16,540 nt of DNA from Planctomycetota bacterium (GTDB taxonomy: Bacteria > Planctomycetota > Phycisphaerae > WQYP01), in NCBI GenBank assembly GCA_021852225.1, contig JAJZOA010000030.1, forward strand, positions 1 to 16,540, read 5' to 3'. The position numbers were made by a program, and so were the translations under genes. Positions 8,068 through 14,327 of the stretch are shown here, piece by piece. The stretch's first letter is position 1, and each line of letters begins with the position of its first letter. Under the pieces are notes generated by a model. It had not been told where the DNA came from and ran no database searches. It saw only the letters and a program-made list of their open reading frames with translations.

Positions 8068-8994
8068 TCAGCTTTCGCGGCCAGCCAGCATTTCGACAAC
8101 TGCGGCCAGACGCTGGGCGGCCGGTCCGAGTTCCCGCAGAATTTTTCTGGATATTTCCTGCTGCCGCGACAAATGGCGGCGCGTCTCATCCAGGCCCAGC
8201 AGACTCGGATAGGTCAATTTGCCGATCGCGGCATCCTTGCCGGTGCGTTTGCCAAGCTGCGCATCGGACGCGGTGACATCCAGCAGGTCATCGACAATCT
8301 GAAATGCCAGGCCGATGGCGTGGCCAAGAGTATCAATCTGGCCAATGCGGGCTGCATCCGCGCCGCCGCAGATTGCGCCCATTCGGCAGGCCGCGTTAAT
8401 CAGGGCACCGGTTTTCATCCGGTGAATGCGCTGCAATTTTTCCAGTGCCGTTTCTGTTGTCGTTGAAGTCTTTTCCCGCGGGTGGCAGGTATCCAGAATC
8501 TGTCCGCCGATCATGCCGGTCGGGCCCGTGGCGCGGGCAAGTTCAGTCACCAGGAGGATGGCTCGCGCGGAATCCGCAACTTTTTCCGCCAGCAGTTCAA
8601 AGGCCAGAGTATTCATCGCGTCCCCGGCAAGAATGGCCACCGCGTCGCCATAGACCTTGTGGTTCGTGGGGCGTCCGCGTCGCAGGTCGTCGTTGTCCAT
8701 GGCCGGAAGATCATCATGCACCAGGGAAAAGCAGTGGATCAATTCCAGTGCGCCGGCGGCGGGAAGCGCATCGGTGGCGACACCTCCCACGGCCTCGGCG
8801 GTCAGCATGGCCAGAACAGGCCGAATGCGTTTGCCCGGTCCGAACAGACTGTATTCAATAGATTCCAGCAATACGGGCGGAACACCTTCGCGGCCGCGCA
8901 AAAATTCCTTTAAATATGTATCTGTTTGCTGTGCCGCGGTCTTGATTAAATGCGCCACATCCATCGGTTTTGCCTCGGGCACTCTTGTTGTCAT
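8068..8994 (-). CDS. ispA: Polyprenyl diphosphate synthase, farnesyl diphosphate synthase type
   Basis: This 308-residue all-alpha enzyme condenses isopentenyl diphosphate with allylic diphosphates in the isoprenoid pathway. The first Asp-rich motif is HDDLPAMDNDDLRRGRPT, with Asp94, Asp95 and Asp100; the second is FQIVDDLLD, with Asp235, Asp236 and Asp239. GPGKRIRP (52-59) and GGQILD (163-168) are further family marks. The two extra residues in the first motif and an aromatic residue (Phe89) five positions before it fit bacterial FPP synthases such as E. coli IspA, so a C15 product is favoured. Geranylgeranyl diphosphate cannot be excluded. The start lies 33 bases after the trpA stop in the same direction, suggesting co-transcription. 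No strong Shine-Dalgarno precedes the ATG at 8994. Confidence 0.94.
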   Translation of the reverse strand: MTTRVPEAKPMDVAHLIKTAAQQTDTYLKEFLRGREGVPPVLLESIEYSLFGPGKRIRPVLAMLTAEAVGGVATDALPAAGALELIHCFSLVHDDLPAMDNDDLRRGRPTNHKVYGDAVAILAGDAMNTLAFELLAEKVADSARAILLVTELARATGPTGMIGGQILDTCHPREKTSTTTETALEKLQRIHRMKTGALINAACRMGAICGGADAARIGQIDTLGHAIGLAFQIVDDLLDVTASDAQLGKRTGKDAAIGKLTYPSLLGLDETRRHLSRQQEISRKILRELGPAAQRLAAVVEMLAGRES

Positions 8995-9027
8995 TTGTCT
9001 GATTCCAGAAATTGTTTTGCGCAGGGC

Positions 9028-9834
9028 TCAGGCCAGCGCCGCCGCCAGCGAGGCCGCAAAGCCGCCGGTGGCCTTGATCACATCGGGCGTGGCCGCAGTG
9101 AGTTCCCGTGTGATGCAGCGGATAAACGCACTGCCCACAATCACGCCATCCACCAGTCCACGAAAACTCCGGACCTGTTCAGGTGTTGAAATTCCAAAGC
9201 CCACACATACCGGCCGATCTGTGAGAAGCCGAAGGTCGGCAAGATTCATTTTCACATCCGGCGGTAGACTGGTGCGTTCCCCGGTGATTCCGGTAACCGA
9301 AAGATAATACACAAAGCCGGTGCACAAAGCGGCAATTGCGCTTCTGCGGCGGGCTTCCGTGGTGGGGGCAATCAGCAGACTGCTGGCCAGCCCATGGCCA
9401 GACAATTCCTCCACCACGGCTGGTGCTTCTTCCAAGGTGACATCCGGCAGGATAAAACCGTCCACACCCGCATCGGCAGCGGCGGCCGCGAGCCTTGGGG
9501 ATCCGTACCGAAACATCATGCTGAAGCTAACCATCGCCATTAACGGCAGTTGGAAACCGACCGCGCGTGCATGACGCACCTCGGCGAGAATTTTATCAAC
9601 GGTGGACCCTCTTTCCAGCGCTATTCGGTAGCTTTCCTGTATGACCGGACCATCGGCGATCGGGTCAGAAAAAGGAAAGCCGAGTTCCACCATACCCGCG
9701 CCGGCCTCCTGCAGGCCAAGCAAAAGCGGAACCAGATGGGCAAGGTCGGGGTAGCCTGCTGTAATAAATGGACACAGAAGTGTTCGCCCGTTCAGCCGCG
9801 CATTCCCCAGGCGGTTATTCAATCGATCATTCAT
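9028..9834 (-). CDS. trpA: Tryptophan synthase alpha chain
   Basis: The 268-residue TIM-barrel subunit cleaves indole-3-glycerol phosphate to indole and glyceraldehyde 3-phosphate and channels indole to TrpB. Diagnostic motifs are PFITAGYPD (22-30) and MVELGFPFSDPIADGP (48-63). The latter holds the catalytic acids Glu50 and Asp61, equivalent to Glu49 and Asp60 of the Salmonella enzyme. GVDGFILPDVTLEEAP, YYLSVTGITGER and VCVGFGIST (phosphate-binding loops) follow. The length is normal. Neither trpB nor another trp gene is next to it: 365 bases without a gene lie upstream and the ispA-type gene lies downstream. The ATG at 9834 sits in an AT-rich stretch without a clear ribosome binding site. 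Confidence 0.97.
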   Translation of the reverse strand: MNDRLNNRLGNARLNGRTLLCPFITAGYPDLAHLVPLLLGLQEAGAGMVELGFPFSDPIADGPVIQESYRIALERGSTVDKILAEVRHARAVGFQLPLMAMVSFSMMFRYGSPRLAAAAADAGVDGFILPDVTLEEAPAVVEELSGHGLASSLLIAPTTEARRRSAIAALCTGFVYYLSVTGITGERTSLPPDVKMNLADLRLLTDRPVCVGFGISTPEQVRSFRGLVDGVIVGSAFIRCITRELTAATPDVIKATGGFAASLAAALA

Positions 9835-10199
9835 AAATATTTATGGTTCTTCATTCTTTATCGCAAGCGGCGAAAAAACAATATTTGGAATCGTCCCGAC
9901 GCGAATTTTGCGGCAATATTCGGGAAATATCCCGCCCCCATTCACCACCGACCTTCACCAGCCCCGGCCGTTAACCGCGTTCGAGAAAACCGTGGCATTT
10001 ACGATTTTCACGGGGCGACGATCCACTTTGTGCCGCCGCCATTTAACACATGGAAATTTCTGCAACGGCAGCTATACCGCCGGTGGATATCCACGAATCG
10101 CCGGCCTTTTCCAGGCAAGATTCCACAGAATTGCCGCCATGCCCGGTCCACAAAAACGGTTCAACCCAGCGACCGGTGGCGGTTATTCTGTCACCCGTC
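9835..10199. other. Intergenic region upstream of trpA, no gene recognised
   Basis: These 365 bases contain no reading frame with both a credible start and recognisable protein sequence. Short open stretches occur on both strands, including about 50 codons without a start codon on the minus strand. A small perfect inverted repeat, CGGGA-AATA-TCCCG, lies at 9921-9934. A possible -35-like TTGCGA followed by AT-rich sequence lies just before trpA on the minus strand but lacks a clean -10 box. Confidence 0.6.
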
Positions 10200-11624
10200 T
10201 TATTGGTGTACCAGCGGGTGGGCGTAGTAGCCGATCATGGCCAGGAATCGGTTGGCATCCAAAACCGGTACCGAATATCCCTGGGCCTTAGCCTGCAGGG
10301 CATCGTACTTGCTTTGGGCCTGAGTCTGAAGGCCCGCGACCGCGGTGCTTACCGGTGCCTGGCTGGCGGTACCAAAATTAAGCGAAGGTTGGGCCGGGGG
10401 CGTTCCTAAAACCAGGAAGTCGGTCTGGCTGGTCAGCTTTTTGTCGATCACGCCACCCCATTGTTTAATCAGGCTGATGATCTGGCGCCGCCCCTGGGCC
10501 GTCGGCACGCCATTGCCGTTAAGATCAAAATCTCCATATACCACAAAGTGATATTTACGATTCAAATCACTGCTGAAGACCGGATTGGCGATCAGGTCGC
10601 CGGGAAACAGGGTCTGATTTGCCGCCACATGGGTAATCCGCGCCACCGAGGCATACGGTCCGACTTTTGTGACCACAATCGACGCCTTGCCACCACTGTT
10701 GGTGCCGCTGCCCACGCCGAGTTGCGGCGAATAGACGGCGAAAGTCTGCCCGACGCTCAGATGATCGTTGGCACCGATATTCAGATAGGCCAGATTATCC
10801 ACAGCGGAAACCCGCAGGATTTTGCCATCGGCCTGCGAAAGAATCGCGTTGGCGCCTTGCGTTGGGGCACGGAGGCCTTGAATCTGATGTTGCAGATTTT
10901 TAATCGTCAGGTCGCGGGCAACTACCTCCTGCTGGTATTGCTGCTTGGCAACAAACTGCTTGCGCAGGTCGCCGGCAAATTTCTGCTGCTGCCCTGATAT
11001 TTGCGTCTGGAACGTGGTCGCTTCACTGGCCAGCGACGTTTTGGCTGCATCCAGTTTTGCGGTAAGTGAATCTATTCGCTTACGCGCCGCGGCAAGTTTC
11101 TGATTCAGCGCATCGGAGTTGCTGCGGAACGTGTTTTGCGCATCGGTGAACTGATGTTGATAATTCCGCCACGCTTTTTTGTACTGTGCCTGCAGGCTTT
11201 GGGCTTCGTCGAGCTGTGTTTTCAACCCGGCCACGGCCGCCAAGAGGCTTTTCCCCGCCATGCCGGCTGTTGCCAGGGTGGTGGCAATTTCGCCATTGGA
11301 ACCCGTGAGCGCGGCCACTTTTACCGCGCCGGCATGTTGGGCACCGGCAATGCTGAACTTCAAGTCCGCAATTTCTCGCTGCAGTTGATGAATAACGGTT
11401 TTGGTTGCCGTCGCGTTGGCCAGCATGTCGCGAATGGTTGGATTCTGCTGATCGCGGAACGAGGCGATCTGGGCCAACTGCTGTTTGGTTTGCAGCGTGG
11501 CCTGATTCGCCTTACCCCAGGCGATGTAGAAAATCACCAGGCCGGCCATCGCCAGTACCCATAGAAACACAAACGTGATCAACGCGTAGGGTGGGGAATT
11601 TCGCCCCTGTCTTACAACTGCCAT
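10200..11624 (-). CDS. Membrane-anchored coiled-coil protein with C-terminal BRCT-like domain
   Basis: I favour ATG at 11624 (474 residues): GGAGG lies nine bases upstream, whereas the in-frame GTG at 11630 would have only a three-base spacer. A short basic N-terminus leads into one membrane helix (about 14-36, YALITFVFLWVLAMAGLVIF). A long Gln/Ala/Lys-rich coiled coil (about 40-250) follows, then a beta-rich part (about 260-350) with DGKILRVS, LSVGQTFAVY and LFPGDLIANPVF. The last 120 residues read like a BRCT domain: YHFVVYGDFDL, then RRQIISLIKQWGGVIDKKLT, SQTDFLVLGTPP, and after an insert SKYDALQAKAQGYSVPVLDANRFLAMIGY. This matches the order seen in NAD-dependent DNA ligase BRCT domains. 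The coiled coil is probably extracytoplasmic; orientation is not proven. Function is unknown. Confidence 0.85.
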   Translation of the reverse strand: MAVVRQGRNSPPYALITFVFLWVLAMAGLVIFYIAWGKANQATLQTKQQLAQIASFRDQQNPTIRDMLANATATKTVIHQLQREIADLKFSIAGAQHAGAVKVAALTGSNGEIATTLATAGMAGKSLLAAVAGLKTQLDEAQSLQAQYKKAWRNYQHQFTDAQNTFRSNSDALNQKLAAARKRIDSLTAKLDAAKTSLASEATTFQTQISGQQQKFAGDLRKQFVAKQQYQQEVVARDLTIKNLQHQIQGLRAPTQGANAILSQADGKILRVSAVDNLAYLNIGANDHLSVGQTFAVYSPQLGVGSGTNSGGKASIVVTKVGPYASVARITHVAANQTLFPGDLIANPVFSSDLNRKYHFVVYGDFDLNGNGVPTAQGRRQIISLIKQWGGVIDKKLTSQTDFLVLGTPPAQPSLNFGTASQAPVSTAVAGLQTQAQSKYDALQAKAQGYSVPVLDANRFLAMIGYYAHPLVHQ

Positions 11625-11673
11625 AGCCACATGCCTCCGTAGCCAGCCAACACGAACAACAGTTCATACGACG

Positions 11674-11691
11674 ACCCGCTGACGAGCGGGT
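11674..11691. repeat. Perfect hairpin in the leader of the BRCT-like gene
   Basis: ACCCGCT and AGCGGGT form seven pairs around GACG, about 50 bases upstream of the ATG at 11624. No T-run follows on either strand. It is the first of four hairpins in the presumed leader of the minus-strand gene. Confidence 0.5.
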
Positions 11692-11714
11692 GTCAATGTG
11701 TAATCCAATGCCCT

Positions 11715-11743
11715 TTGCTGAATAGACCGCTTCTGTTCAGCAA
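11715..11743. repeat. Perfect 8-base inverted repeat in the leader of the BRCT-like gene
   Basis: TTGCTGAA (11715-11722) and TTCAGCAA (11736-11743) are perfect reverse complements around a 13-base loop. It could be a protein-binding dyad or an RNA hairpin in the minus-strand leader. Confidence 0.5.
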
Positions 11744-11780
11744 CCCTCCTGTGTAGCTCAAATCTCCCGATGTCGCGATG

Positions 11781-11799
11781 CCCGAATTTATGTTTCGGG
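11781..11799. repeat. Hairpin CCCGAA/TTCGGG
   Basis: Six pairs close a 7-base loop. It is the third in the series of hairpins upstream of the gene at 11624. On the minus strand it overlaps the stop codon of a short 21-codon frame (11853-11788). Confidence 0.45.
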
Positions 11800-11809
11800 G
11801 TATCGCCGG

Positions 11810-11838
11810 GCGGAGTCCAAAGTCTGAATCAGCTCCGC
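11810..11838. repeat. Hairpin GCGGAG/CTCCGC
   Basis: Six perfect pairs, plus a possible seventh G-U pair, close a loop of about 15-17 bases. It is the fourth hairpin of the series, close to the candidate start of the minus-strand leader. Confidence 0.4.
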
Positions 11839-11859
11839 ACCGACATCTTTCATTGCGTG

Positions 11860-11888
11860 AATATCGCCTGTAGCACCGGAATGGTCAA
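11860..11888 (-). promoter_or_regulatory. Candidate promoter reading toward the BRCT-like gene
   Basis: On the minus strand TTGACC (11888-11883) is followed after exactly 17 bases by GATATT (11865-11860). The predicted start near 11853 would give a leader of about 229 bases containing all four hairpins. An ATG begins six bases after the -10 box and opens a 21-codon frame. The boxes fit sigma-70 well at -35 and moderately at -10. Confidence 0.35.
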
Positions 11889-12192
11889 GCCTTCGACCGA
11901 TTCTTGGAAAATTTTATTCGCTGTGCGTTGTCCCGGCGCCTCATGCTTTACCTGCAACCCTGACTTCCTATCCGAGTATTTTATTCGTTGCCGTGGATGC
12001 TGTCATGCAGGTTGTTCCGGACCCAAAGATATTAGCGGACCGGCCTTTGCAGGGCGGTACCCGCATTTGGACAGCGCCGTATGGTGGATTGGCCGTACTT
12101 GGCCAGGAACCGATAAATGCAAGCCAATTTCATCGTTCGTAAGGATGGAAGGTCCGAATATCCGTTTCTGCGGAAATTTTACAGATTTTTCT

Positions 12193-12221
12193 TTGACAAC
12201 CCATGCCTTTCTGACTAGAGT
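12193..12221 (+). promoter_or_regulatory. Candidate promoter for the first PEP-CTERM gene
   Basis: A perfect TTGACA (12193-12198) is followed after 17 bases by TAGAGT (12216-12221), four of six matches to the -10 consensus. Transcription would begin near 12228, leaving a leader of about 234 bases before the ATG at 12462. The second PEP-CTERM gene has a promoter candidate of the same form. Confidence 0.45.
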
Positions 12222-12223
12222 TG

Positions 12224-12251
12224 TTTTGGAAGGAACTCCAAAAGGTTCCTT
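12224..12251 (+). promoter_or_regulatory. Two overlapping, mutually exclusive hairpins
   Basis: TTTTGGA (12224-12230) pairs perfectly with TCCAAAA (12237-12243). AAGGAAC (12230-12236) pairs perfectly with GTTCCTT (12245-12251). The two stems use overlapping bases and cannot form together, as in attenuators. With a transcript start near 12228 only the second would form fully, so a switch requires an earlier start. Confidence 0.4.
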
Positions 12252-12311
12252 TCGCAGGTTTGTAAGGGTAGAGACAGGTCGAGCCATTCGGTTACATTCA
12301 CGTATTTGACC

Positions 12312-12330
12312 GGCAGGTATTTGAACTGCC
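12312..12330 (+). repeat. Small hairpin GGCAG/CTGCC in the PEP-CTERM leader
   Basis: Five perfect pairs close a 9-base loop. It is modest on its own and is listed because it sits in a series of hairpins between the promoter candidate and the gene at 12462. Confidence 0.3.
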
Positions 12331-12347
12331 TCCTTCCAAATCGGCGG

Positions 12348-12369
12348 AGAACGACCCGGTTCTGTTTTT
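12348..12369 (+). terminator. Weak terminator-like hairpin with T-run in the PEP-CTERM leader
   Basis: AGAAC and GTTCT pair around GACCCG, followed one base later by five Ts (12365-12369). The five-pair stem is short for a full terminator, but its position inside the presumed leader would suit attenuation. Confidence 0.3.
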
Positions 12370-12400
12370 CGGAACTTTTAAACAGGTCGTGATCCGCTCA

Positions 12401-12424
12401 GGCACCTGACGTTGTCAGGCCGCC
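12401..12424 (+). repeat. Hairpin shortly upstream of the first PEP-CTERM gene
   Basis: CCTGAC and GTCAGG pair perfectly around GTT. Outer GGC/GCC can extend the stem past a mismatch. It lies about 40 bases before the ATG and does not cover the ribosome binding site (GGAG at 12450-12453). Confidence 0.4.
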
Positions 12425-12461
12425 AGTCACATTTGGGTTAGATATTGCAGGAGTCGGTTCC

Positions 12462-13100
12462 ATGAGTATTGATCAGACCTTTGGAAATTCACCATCCGCC
12501 TTTTCACTGGCTACCGCCGGAATTCTGGTTTTAAGCGGAATGGCATCGGTCGCCTCGGCCACTACTACCGTCATCAGCACCACCGTCACCGGCCATGCCA
12601 GCCTGGTCAATTCCGGTTCGGATAACAAAAACTTCTGGGGCCAGAGTGGCGGGGCTGCCACCCAGTACTCCGGCTTCGGTGCCAGCGCCTATTCGCAAGC
12701 CACCGGCGGACAGATCAGCCCGTTTGATCTTAACGTGCGCGATGCCCGTACCGATATCTTTGTTGCCAATCTCCAGCCGGGCGGCAAATCCATCACCATC
12801 CCCGTGTCCGGCGGCGTGTTAACGCAGGTTGGCAAGGACCAGGTTTATGTCGCTGAATCGTTTGATATTGGTACCCCGTCGCCCACCTATTTTACCTCAC
12901 CTGAGCCGATTTCCGGATCGCCCAATATCATCTACAGCTATGCACATTTCCTTTATCCTGTTCAGGGTACAAGCTATTCGCGCAATCAGGGCACCACGAA
13001 TATTGTCGTTCCCACACCCGAGCCAGCTTCGTTGCTTATGCTCCTTGGCGGTGCCGCCGGTCTTGTGCTTCTGGGCCGCAAACTTCGACCAATCTGCTGA
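12462..13100 (+). CDS. PEP-CTERM sorting-domain protein
   Basis: The 212-residue protein ends with the exosortase sorting signal: the PEP motif at 186-188 (PTPEPASLLML), a hydrophobic helix, and a basic tail GRKLRP. Such proteins are exported, then processed at the PEP motif by an exosortase and linked to the cell surface or exopolysaccharide. An N-terminal signal peptide ends near ASVASA at 33, but its first 17 residues contain no Lys or Arg and include Asp4, an unusual n-region. The mature part is rich in Ser, Gly, Thr and Asn with no recognised enzymatic domain. The start is supported by GGAG about nine bases upstream. A second PEP-CTERM gene follows in the same direction after 397 bases. 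No exosortase is present in the window. Confidence 0.9.
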   Translation: MSIDQTFGNSPSAFSLATAGILVLSGMASVASATTTVISTTVTGHASLVNSGSDNKNFWGQSGGAATQYSGFGASAYSQATGGQISPFDLNVRDARTDIFVANLQPGGKSITIPVSGGVLTQVGKDQVYVAESFDIGTPSPTYFTSPEPISGSPNIIYSYAHFLYPVQGTSYSRNQGTTNIVVPTPEPASLLMLLGGAAGLVLLGRKLRPIC

Positions 13101-13243
13101 TCGTAGCCACTTGGGCCGCCGCCATACCGAAATCCCGGCCCCGCGGGCTTGCCTGGAGCCGGCTTACTGAAAAGATTCGCACAAGCCTTCGCTTCCGCCC
13201 ATTTATTTCAGGGAACGGGCGTGCCGCCACAAAAAATATTCGT

Positions 13244-13270
13244 GTCTGAATAAATTAGACCCTGTCCCCC
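13244..13270. repeat. Possible remnant of a REP/RAYT-type dispersed element
   Basis: GTCTGA and TTAGAC pair (one G-U) around ATAAA, directly followed by CCTGTCCCCC. The combination of TTAGACCCTGTCCCC with a small hairpin recalls palindromic repeats mobilised by RAYT transposases. Only one copy is present and there is no transposase, so the identity is a guess. Confidence 0.25.
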
Positions 13271-13373
13271 GCGGATTGGTTGCGTCGCGGTTTTCCGCCC
13301 ACCGGTGTAATTTTCACATTTCTGAATAATCGTGTTTGAACGCCGCTCTTTACGAATTACGCTCAATAAAACG

Positions 13374-13402
13374 TTGACACGTTGCTCCTGAAACGATAAA
13401 TT
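13374..13402 (+). promoter_or_regulatory. Candidate promoter for the second PEP-CTERM gene
   Basis: A perfect TTGACA (13374-13379) is followed after 17 bases by TAAATT (13397-13402), four of six matches to the -10 consensus. Transcription would begin near 13409, giving a leader of about 90 bases before the ATG at 13498. Confidence 0.5.
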
Positions 13403-13497
13403 TCTAGCTGGAGAATGAACGGAAAAATGCTTTTGTCGGCCCGCGTGCCAATTTACGCGCCGGACCTGTTTTTGTCCTGCCAAGAGAGGAAGCGGCG

Positions 13498-14313
13498 ATG
13501 AAACTGTTATTACGCGGATATCTTGCCGGGGCCACCGGTTTTTTAGGCGTTTGCCTTCTGGGTGCCGCTACCGCAAATGCCACGCCAACCGATCTTGGCG
13601 GGTTTACGTTAAGCAGTGGTTCCGTTGGCGGAAATTCAGCGGGTGCAACCGGGTTCGGATCGTCCGGTGCTTCGTTTAATGTGACCGATGGCGCCCATCA
13701 GTTGAATGTTTTCCAATCCAATGACACGATTGCCACCGACAGCAATTTCAGCCTGGGATTCAATTACAATATATCGGCCAACACATCGCAGGCGAATACC
13801 GCAGGCGCTGAAACGGAATTTTCACTTGCTGGTCAGAATGGCACGCTTAATTTTATTGTCAATCCGTTCACCAACGGCATCACTGATCCGCCCAGTTATG
13901 TCAAAAAGACTTCCACCGGCGGAACCGGGTCCAGCGGCGGTGGCACCTTCAGTCTGCCGCCCGGCAATACCGGCAGCAGCGCTGGTTACTACACTTTTAC
14001 CAACTCATTTTTTTATCTGGGCAGTATCGCCGGAATTAACCTCAGCTATAACAGTTCCAGCGATATGCTGACAGAAACGATTTCTTTTACCGGCAGCGGG
14101 CCGGTGGTTTTTCATTACAACATCAATCTGGGTTCGGAAATCGGTTCGCAGGCAAATCTGGATTTTACCAGTGTCACTGGCACGAACTCACAAACGCAGA
14201 CTGTTTCCGGCGTGAATTATTCCGTCGCAACGCCTGAACCCGCCAGCCTTGGGCTTCTGTTGGGTTCCGGTGGCGCTCTGTTTCTGTTACGCCGACGTCG
14301 GGCCATCGGCTGA
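13498..14313 (+). CDS. PEP-CTERM sorting-domain protein
   Basis: The 271-residue protein has a clear signal peptide (MKLLLRGYLAGATGFLG, cleavage likely after ATANA at 28). The exosortase signal at the C-terminus comprises ATPEPASLGLLL (PEP at 246-248), a hydrophobic helix and the basic tail RRRRAIG. The mature domain is rich in Gly, Ser, Thr and Asn with predicted beta strands, typical of surface adhesin- or matrix-like proteins; no enzymatic motif is seen. It shares little with the other PEP-CTERM protein beyond the C-terminal signal. GAGG lies about nine bases upstream of the ATG. The gene converges on the GH27 gene, leaving only 14 bases between the stops. Confidence 0.92.
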   Translation: MKLLLRGYLAGATGFLGVCLLGAATANATPTDLGGFTLSSGSVGGNSAGATGFGSSGASFNVTDGAHQLNVFQSNDTIATDSNFSLGFNYNISANTSQANTAGAETEFSLAGQNGTLNFIVNPFTNGITDPPSYVKKTSTGGTGSSGGGTFSLPPGNTGSSAGYYTFTNSFFYLGSIAGINLSYNSSSDMLTETISFTGSGPVVFHYNINLGSEIGSQANLDFTSVTGTNSQTQTVSGVNYSVATPEPASLGLLLGSGGALFLLRRRRAIG

Positions 14314-14327
14314 ACGCGGCGCGGGGG

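Larger units (their letters stand above)
11625..12461. other. Long structured gap between divergent genes
   Basis: No convincing gene lies in these 837 bases. The right part is AT-rich for this window: hand counting gives about 41 percent G+C at 12121-12240, against about 60 percent in a GH2 segment (7201-7260). The left third holds four perfect hairpins and a minus-strand promoter candidate. The right third holds a plus-strand promoter candidate, two overlapping alternative hairpins, a weak terminator-like hairpin and another hairpin before the PEP-CTERM gene. Open frames exist on both strands (plus 11770-12309; minus 12003-12287) but have no ribosome binding site and no recognised similarity. 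The middle part (about 11890-12190) is otherwise unexplained. Confidence 0.6.
13101..13497. other. Intergenic region between the two PEP-CTERM genes
   Basis: These 397 bases hold no recognised gene. They contain a short hairpin followed by AAATTAGACCCTGTCCCC (13244-13270), which resembles ends of dispersed elements associated with RAYT transposases, and a good promoter candidate (13374-13402) for the downstream gene. The rest is AT-richer than the genes and unremarkable. No clear terminator for the first gene was found. Confidence 0.6.

Noticed and set aside
10050..10409. Plus-strand open frame of 119 codons reaching into the BRCT-like gene
   Set aside because: Most of it is antisense to the end of that gene, and the part in the gap has no ribosome binding site.
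11628..11630. GTG as the start of the BRCT-like gene
   Set aside because: The GGAGG would be only three bases upstream; the ATG at 11624, nine bases downstream of it, is better spaced.
11770..12309. Plus-strand open frame of 179 codons, rich in cysteine
   Set aside because: No ribosome binding site, odd composition and no recognised motif; it lies in a low-GC gap where several frames stay open on both strands.
12435..12448. Sigma-54-like GG-N10-GC pattern before the first PEP-CTERM gene
   Set aside because: Transcription would start about 12 bases downstream, beyond the ribosome binding site at 12450-12453, and the CACG part of the consensus is missing.
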